Assembly: GCA_964455155.1 (NCBI GenBank) | Contig: CAYVYH010000027.1 | Span: 1 to 9,876, forward strand | Source: UBA8403 sp964455155 | GTDB taxonomy: Bacteria; Bacteroidota; Bacteroidia; Cytophagales; Amoebophilaceae | Length of the DNA: 9,876 nucleotides | Direction: 5' to 3' | Part shown: one piece after another, positions 7,038 through 9,876 of the stretch | Layout of the letters: each line of letters begins with the position of its first letter | Numbering within the stretch: position 1 is the first letter of the stretch | Notes under the pieces: generated by a model | The model's input: the letters and a program-made list of their open reading frames with translations, nothing else | Databases searched by the model: none | What the model was told of the DNA's origin: nothing | Translations under genes and position numbers: made by a program

Positions 7038-7601
7038 ATGGCAGTAAAAATAAGACTTACCAGAAGAGGGCGTAAAAAGTTAGCCCTTTACGACATCGTG
7101 GTAGCAGACGCGCGCGCACCCAGGGATGGTCGATTCATTGAGAAATTGGGTAATTACAATCCTAACACCCACCCAGCCACCATTGAACTCAAGGAAGACC
7201 TCGCCCTACAGTGGCTAAGAAACGGTGCACAGCCTACCAACACCGCAAAAACCATTTTGTCTTCGCACGGCGTCCTTCTCAGAAAACATCTTCAGCTGGG
7301 TGTTGACAAAGGGGCCATTACACAAGAGACAGCCGACGCAAAGTTGGCAGCTTGGCAAGCGAGCAAGGGGGAACAACGAGTAAAAAAAGACGAACAGATC
7401 GCCGCAAAAGGCAAGGCAAAGGTTCCCGCCAAGCAACAAGAAACTGCCCCAACAGTGCCGACGGAAGTAGAGACTCCAGTGGCTCCAGCCGTAGAGCACG
7501 TACAGGAAGCTCCCGTGGCACCCGAAATAGCAGCATCATCCAACACACAGGACACTGCGCCATCCCCATCTCCTGAGCACAACAGCGATCAAGCAACATA
7601 G
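7038..7601 (+). CDS. rpsP: Small-subunit ribosomal protein bS16 with extended C-terminus
   Basis: The first 80 or so residues are a standard S16 domain (MAVKIRLTRRGRKKLALYDI, DARAPRDGRFIEKLGNYNP, DLALQWLRNGAQPTNTA), which binds 16S rRNA during 30S assembly. At 187 residues it is about twice the E. coli length. The remainder is a family-atypical tail: a helical charged stretch (about 90-128, with KKDEQIAAKGKAKVPAK) and then a Pro/Ala/Glu/Thr-rich disordered end (about 133-187). Such extended S16 proteins are usual in Bacteroidota. Gene context is less usual: it follows rplU-rpmA by 91 bases and has no rimM or trmD after it within the window. The start is fixed by the conserved MAVKIRL; no Shine-Dalgarno is present. 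Confidence 0.97.
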   Translation: MAVKIRLTRRGRKKLALYDIVVADARAPRDGRFIEKLGNYNPNTHPATIELKEDLALQWLRNGAQPTNTAKTILSSHGVLLRKHLQLGVDKGAITQETADAKLAAWQASKGEQRVKKDEQIAAKGKAKVPAKQQETAPTVPTEVETPVAPAVEHVQEAPVAPEIAASSNTQDTAPSPSPEHNSDQAT

Positions 7602-7729
7602 TTGATTAAGGTACTATTCTTGTTACGTTGTATAGGGCGCCTATGTGCACTCTGCCCGTGTTGCGCTCACGGGTACACTTAGCTTCCTCCTGATACCGTA
7701 CCGCTGTCTGCGTGCTTGGTCATGTAGGG

Positions 7730-7757
7730 CGTCGTTGTCGACGCGCCGACAACGACG
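7730..7757. terminator. Perfect 11-bp hairpin between convergent rpsP and tRNA-Pro
   Basis: CGTCGTTGTCG (7730-7740) pairs perfectly with CGACAACGACG (7747-7757) around a 6-base loop. It lies 128 bases after the rpsP stop and 23 bases after the 3' end of the leftward tRNA-Pro, where a bidirectional terminator is expected. There is no T-run on either strand, so it is not a classical intrinsic terminator. The rest of 7602-7780 shows nothing I can name. Confidence 0.4.
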
Positions 7758-7780
7758 TGATGATGAGAAGGCAATGAGTG

Positions 7781-7855
7781 TCGGGATGGGGGGATTCGAA
7801 CCCCCGGCCTCTCGCACCCTAAGCGAGTGCGCTAACCGGACTGCGCTACATCCCG
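7781..7855 (-). tRNA. tRNA-Pro, anticodon AGG
   Basis: A complete 75-base cloverleaf can be folded on the minus strand. The acceptor stem CGGGATG/CATCCCG is perfect. The D arm is GCGC/GCGC with GG in the loop. The anticodon stem CTCGC/GCGAG holds the loop TTAGGGT, the variable loop has five bases, and the T arm GGGGG/CCCCC holds TTCGAAT. Proline identity is supported by C1:G72, A73, G35, G36 and G37. The anticodon (complement of 7818-7820) is AGG, which would read CCU, or CCU/CCC/CCA if A34 is deaminated to inosine. A34 is rare outside tRNA-Arg(ACG) in bacteria. CCA is not encoded; CAC follows A73. A possible -7 element, GATTTTTG, lies on the minus strand at 7879-7872. Confidence 0.95.
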
Positions 7856-7932
7856 AGTAATGACGAAGGTACAAAAATCTGAGAAGAGAACAGCCGGTAC
7901 CCCTTCAGTTACCATTGAAACGTCCGGGCAGG

Positions 7933-7963
7933 TTTGGCCTGATAAATGAATTGCATAAATTCG
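7933..7963 (+). promoter_or_regulatory. Candidate Bacteroidota-type promoter for mgtE
   Basis: TTTG (7933-7936), 19 bases, then TAAATTCG (7956-7963). Spacing and sequence fit the Bacteroidota -33/-7 consensus with one mismatch, and the -7 box resembles TAGATTCG before rplU. It would give a leader of roughly 75-80 bases before the mgtE ATG. I see no Mg2+-riboswitch-like structure in that leader. Confidence 0.3.
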
Positions 7964-8047
7964 TCGCCAAGCAGTTTTTTCGCTATCACTTAAGACTAAG
8001 GGACCCAGCAGCAATCCTAGTTGTCGGCCTGTAAAAGAGTTGTAAAT

Positions 8048-9433
8048 ATGGCCAACGCAGCAGTGGAAACCACTAACCTAGCACAATGGACTCAGCTGCT
8101 GGAGCAGCAGCAAGAGGAGCAGTTGCTTACGCTGCTGTGCGATGCTCCTACCGTCGAAGTGGCAGAATTTTTGGCCCAACAGCCACCCCAAAAGTTATTA
8201 GCCTTATTCACACTCCTCCCCCAAGAACTTCAGGGGGCTGTTTTTGCAGATTTTGAAGAAGAGTACCAGCTAGTCCTCTATCAATTGCTCAGCAAAAGAG
8301 AGTTTGCCGAGCTCTTTGCCCACATTCCATCACACCAACGTGTGGAGTTCTACCAGCAGCTCAGTGATAAAGAACAAGTGCAGCTGCTACCATATCTCTC
8401 CAAGAAGACCAGAGAAGATGTCATCACCTTAAGTGCCTATCCTCCTGATACAGCAGGGGGTATCATGAGTACAGACTTCGCCACTGTCATAGAAGATATG
8501 ACAGTCAAACAAGCCATTCAAAAACTCAGAGAAGACTCCCCTTCTAAAAAGATGATCTATTACATCTATGTGGTAGACAAGAATATGCGGATGCTCGGGT
8601 TTGTTGCTTTGAAAGACTTGGTCATGGCCGTTCCCGACGAGCAAGTAGCCAGTGTTTTACATGATAATTTTGTTTATGCAACAGTCAATGATGACCGAGA
8701 GTCTGTGGCAAAGCAAGTCGAGAAATACGATTTAGTAGCCATACCCATCCTCAATGAGGCAAAGCAGTTGGTAGGTATTGTTCGCTACGATGACGCCATG
8801 GACGTCATTCGAGCAGAGGAGACAGAGGACATGGAAAAATTCATGGGGATTGTATCCGATGAAGACACTTCAGATTATATGAAGTCGTCTAGTCTGCAAC
8901 ATTTTAAAAAACGAGTAACCTGGATTTTAGGTCTCTTCATCGCCAGTATCTTATCTGAGATGATTATCCACAAGCATGAGGCACTGCTGGGTAGATTGAC
9001 TGTTTTGGCGTTGTACTTGCCCATGATTGCAGGTGCAGGAGGTAATGCAGGCAGCCAAGCTGCCACCGTGGTTATCAGGGCAGTGTCGCTTGGTCAAGTC
9101 ACCCTGCGTGATTGGCTGAGCGTTATCCTCAAAGAAGCCAAGGTGGCTCTCTTACTGGCCTTTTGCTTATTCTTCTTGGCTTTCCTCAAAGTGATTATCC
9201 TGTCTGGTAACGTCATCTTAGAAAACCGCAGTACCTACAGCTTAGCCTTTGCCATTGCCCTGTCACTCAGTCTCCAGGTGATTACATCGACCGTCGTTGG
9301 GGCCGCCCTGCCACTGATTGCCAAGTACTTCAATGGAGACCCAGCTGTAGCTGCTAGCCCCGCCATCACTACCCTCGTAGACATTACAGGTATGGCCATC
9401 TACTTTGCAGTTGCTGTAGCGTTACTGTGCTAA
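8048..9433 (+). CDS. mgtE: Magnesium channel/transporter MgtE
   Basis: A 461-residue inner-membrane Mg2+ channel, gated by cytosolic Mg2+ in characterised homologues. Domains in order: an acidic helical N domain (about 1-125, Gln/Glu/Leu-rich repeats); two CBS domains opening with PPDTAGGIMSTDF (about 132-255); a connecting plug helix (about 260-285); and five membrane helices (about 290-308, 316-337, 364-387, 397-428, 438-461). The pore signature LPMIAGAGGNAGSQ sits in helix 2, and helix 5 holds the conserved ITTLVDITG with Asp445, matching the ion-selectivity aspartate of the family. Length is normal. A TTG at 8021 would add nine residues; the ATG at 8048 is preferred because the extra residues are unlike the family and an A-rich stretch precedes the ATG. 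It is a single-gene unit, convergent with the right-edge gene. Confidence 0.96.
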   Translation: MANAAVETTNLAQWTQLLEQQQEEQLLTLLCDAPTVEVAEFLAQQPPQKLLALFTLLPQELQGAVFADFEEEYQLVLYQLLSKREFAELFAHIPSHQRVEFYQQLSDKEQVQLLPYLSKKTREDVITLSAYPPDTAGGIMSTDFATVIEDMTVKQAIQKLREDSPSKKMIYYIYVVDKNMRMLGFVALKDLVMAVPDEQVASVLHDNFVYATVNDDRESVAKQVEKYDLVAIPILNEAKQLVGIVRYDDAMDVIRAEETEDMEKFMGIVSDEDTSDYMKSSSLQHFKKRVTWILGLFIASILSEMIIHKHEALLGRLTVLALYLPMIAGAGGNAGSQAATVVIRAVSLGQVTLRDWLSVILKEAKVALLLAFCLFFLAFLKVIILSGNVILENRSTYSLAFAIALSLSLQVITSTVVGAALPLIAKYFNGDPAVAASPAITTLVDITGMAIYFAVAVALLC

Positions 9434-9495
9434 ATCCTTCCAGGTGGTGATAGTTGGGCAGCGATTGCGCCACAGGGTAAGAGGATCAGCGACCG

Positions 9496-9524
9496 GTGGT
9501 TGCCCCGTGCAGCAGGGCAACCAC
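9496..9524. terminator. Perfect 10-bp hairpin between convergent mgtE and right-edge gene
   Basis: GTGGTTGCCC (9496-9505) pairs perfectly with GGGCAACCAC (9515-9524) around a 9-base loop. It starts 63 bases after the mgtE stop and lies 84 bases beyond the stop of the leftward gene, the expected place for a shared terminator. As with the hairpin at 7730-7757, no T-run follows on either strand. The loop's GTGCAG (9507-9512) is complementary to CTGCAC at 9543-9548. Confidence 0.4.
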
Positions 9525-9608
9525 TCCCCTAAAATCGTACCACTGCACATACTCCCATGGACGGGGTGCAGGCCGGGCTACGCGGGCCAAGTTACCAAGG
9601 ATCGAGTG

Positions 9609-9876
9609 CTAGAACTTCCGGAGGCTGGCCACACCGCAGTGGGAGTAGCTGAGGCCAAAGTCGTAGAAGACACAGAGCCGCTCGGAGGAAAAACCTCCAA
9701 TGACAACAGGATACACGTCTTCATCCTCATCTACCACCAGCTCTTGGCACCGCGTGTAGGTCCATGGATTACTTGCATAAAGATGCGCCCCACTACGCAT
9801 ATAATGGGACAAAATAACCGTCGCGGCTTCTAGGGCACCAGGCGGCTCGTAAGGGATACCTGTACGCTCTGCGTGC
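9609..9876 (-). CDS. Unrecognised protein, C-terminal 88 residues only
   Basis: The minus strand is open from the right edge (9876) to a TAG at 9609, giving the last 88 residues of a gene that begins outside the window. I cannot assign a family. Visible features are a likely helix (PPGALEAATVILSHYM), an aromatic stretch (YASNPWTYTRCQEL), an acidic turn (VVDEDEDVYP), a beta-like segment (PVVIGGFSSERLCVFYDFG) and the end SHCGVASLRKF. There is no membrane helix. An internal TTG or Met could make it look like a free-standing short ORF, but the frame continues upstream without a stop. The plus-strand frame over the same bases (9444-9833) reads like an antisense shadow and runs across the hairpin region, so I prefer this one. 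Confidence 0.55.
   Translation of the reverse strand, partial: HAERTGIPYEPPGALEAATVILSHYMRSGAHLYASNPWTYTRCQELVVDEDEDVYPVVIGGFSSERLCVFYDFGLSYSHCGVASLRKF

Noticed and set aside
7215..7874. Several overlapping minus- and plus-strand ORFs of 60-96 codons over rpsP and tRNA-Pro
   Set aside because: They are alternative frames of the repetitive GC-rich rpsP tail or cross the tRNA gene.
8021..8047. TTG start for mgtE nine codons upstream
   Set aside because: The added residues (MSACKRVVN) do not resemble MgtE N-termini and an ATG with an A-rich leader lies at 8048.
7964..8047. Mg2+ riboswitch (M-box) upstream of mgtE
   Set aside because: The leader is too short and I see none of the conserved multi-helix M-box architecture.
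9444..9833. 129-codon plus-strand ORF after mgtE
   Set aside because: Covers the intergenic hairpin and is antisense to the more protein-like leftward frame that runs off the right edge; composition looks random.
1..9876. CRISPR array, insertion sequence, phage or toxin-antitoxin module
   Set aside because: No spaced direct repeats, terminal inverted repeats, target duplications or transposase/integrase/toxin motifs were seen on either strand.

Overview
The window looks like a piece of a Bacteroidota chromosome, probably Cytophagales-like. Five things point that way: (1) a class Ia ribonucleotide reductase whose two subunits are strikingly eukaryote-like, as is usual in that phylum; (2) ribosomal protein bS16 with a long Lys/Pro/Ala/Glu-rich C-terminal tail; (3) no Shine-Dalgarno sequence in front of any gene, with A/T-rich leaders instead; (4) promoter-like TTG-N19/20-TAnATTCG pairs resembling the Bacteroidota TTTG / TAnnTTTG elements; (5) a multi-helix membrane patatin of a type common in the phylum. 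Base composition is close to balanced by eye, so it is not one of the very AT-rich insect or amoeba symbionts.

Layout. Positions 1-2226 (minus strand) hold one uninterrupted reading frame of 742 codons that runs off the left edge: a patatin-like phospholipase with about seven N-terminal membrane helices. A 240-base gap follows, containing a short hairpin and a possible 27-residue hydrophobic micro-ORF. Positions 2467-5893 (minus) are nrdA and nrdB, with nrdB upstream. A 92-105 residue unrecognised ORF (5906-6184/6223, minus) sits only 12 bases upstream of nrdB. A gap of about 150-200 bases with short palindromes and a candidate promoter separates this leftward group from the rightward group rplU-rpmA-rpsP (6380-7601). 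A strong hairpin and a leftward tRNA-Pro gene (7781-7855, anticodon AGG) follow. mgtE, a Mg2+ channel/transporter, occupies 8048-9433 on the plus strand. Another strong hairpin lies between mgtE and the C-terminal 88 codons of an unrecognised leftward gene that runs off the right edge (9609-9876).

Function. This is mostly core chromosome: deoxynucleotide synthesis (NrdAB), ribosome assembly (bL21, bL27, bS16), a tRNA and Mg2+ homeostasis. I see no mobile element, CRISPR array, phage gene or defence system, and no convincing new multi-gene system. The items most worth a second look are the tRNA-Pro with an A34 anticodon (rare in bacteria), the unknown ORF abutting nrdB, the membrane patatin, the unidentified right-edge protein, and the two long perfect hairpins without U-tracts at the convergent gene junctions.
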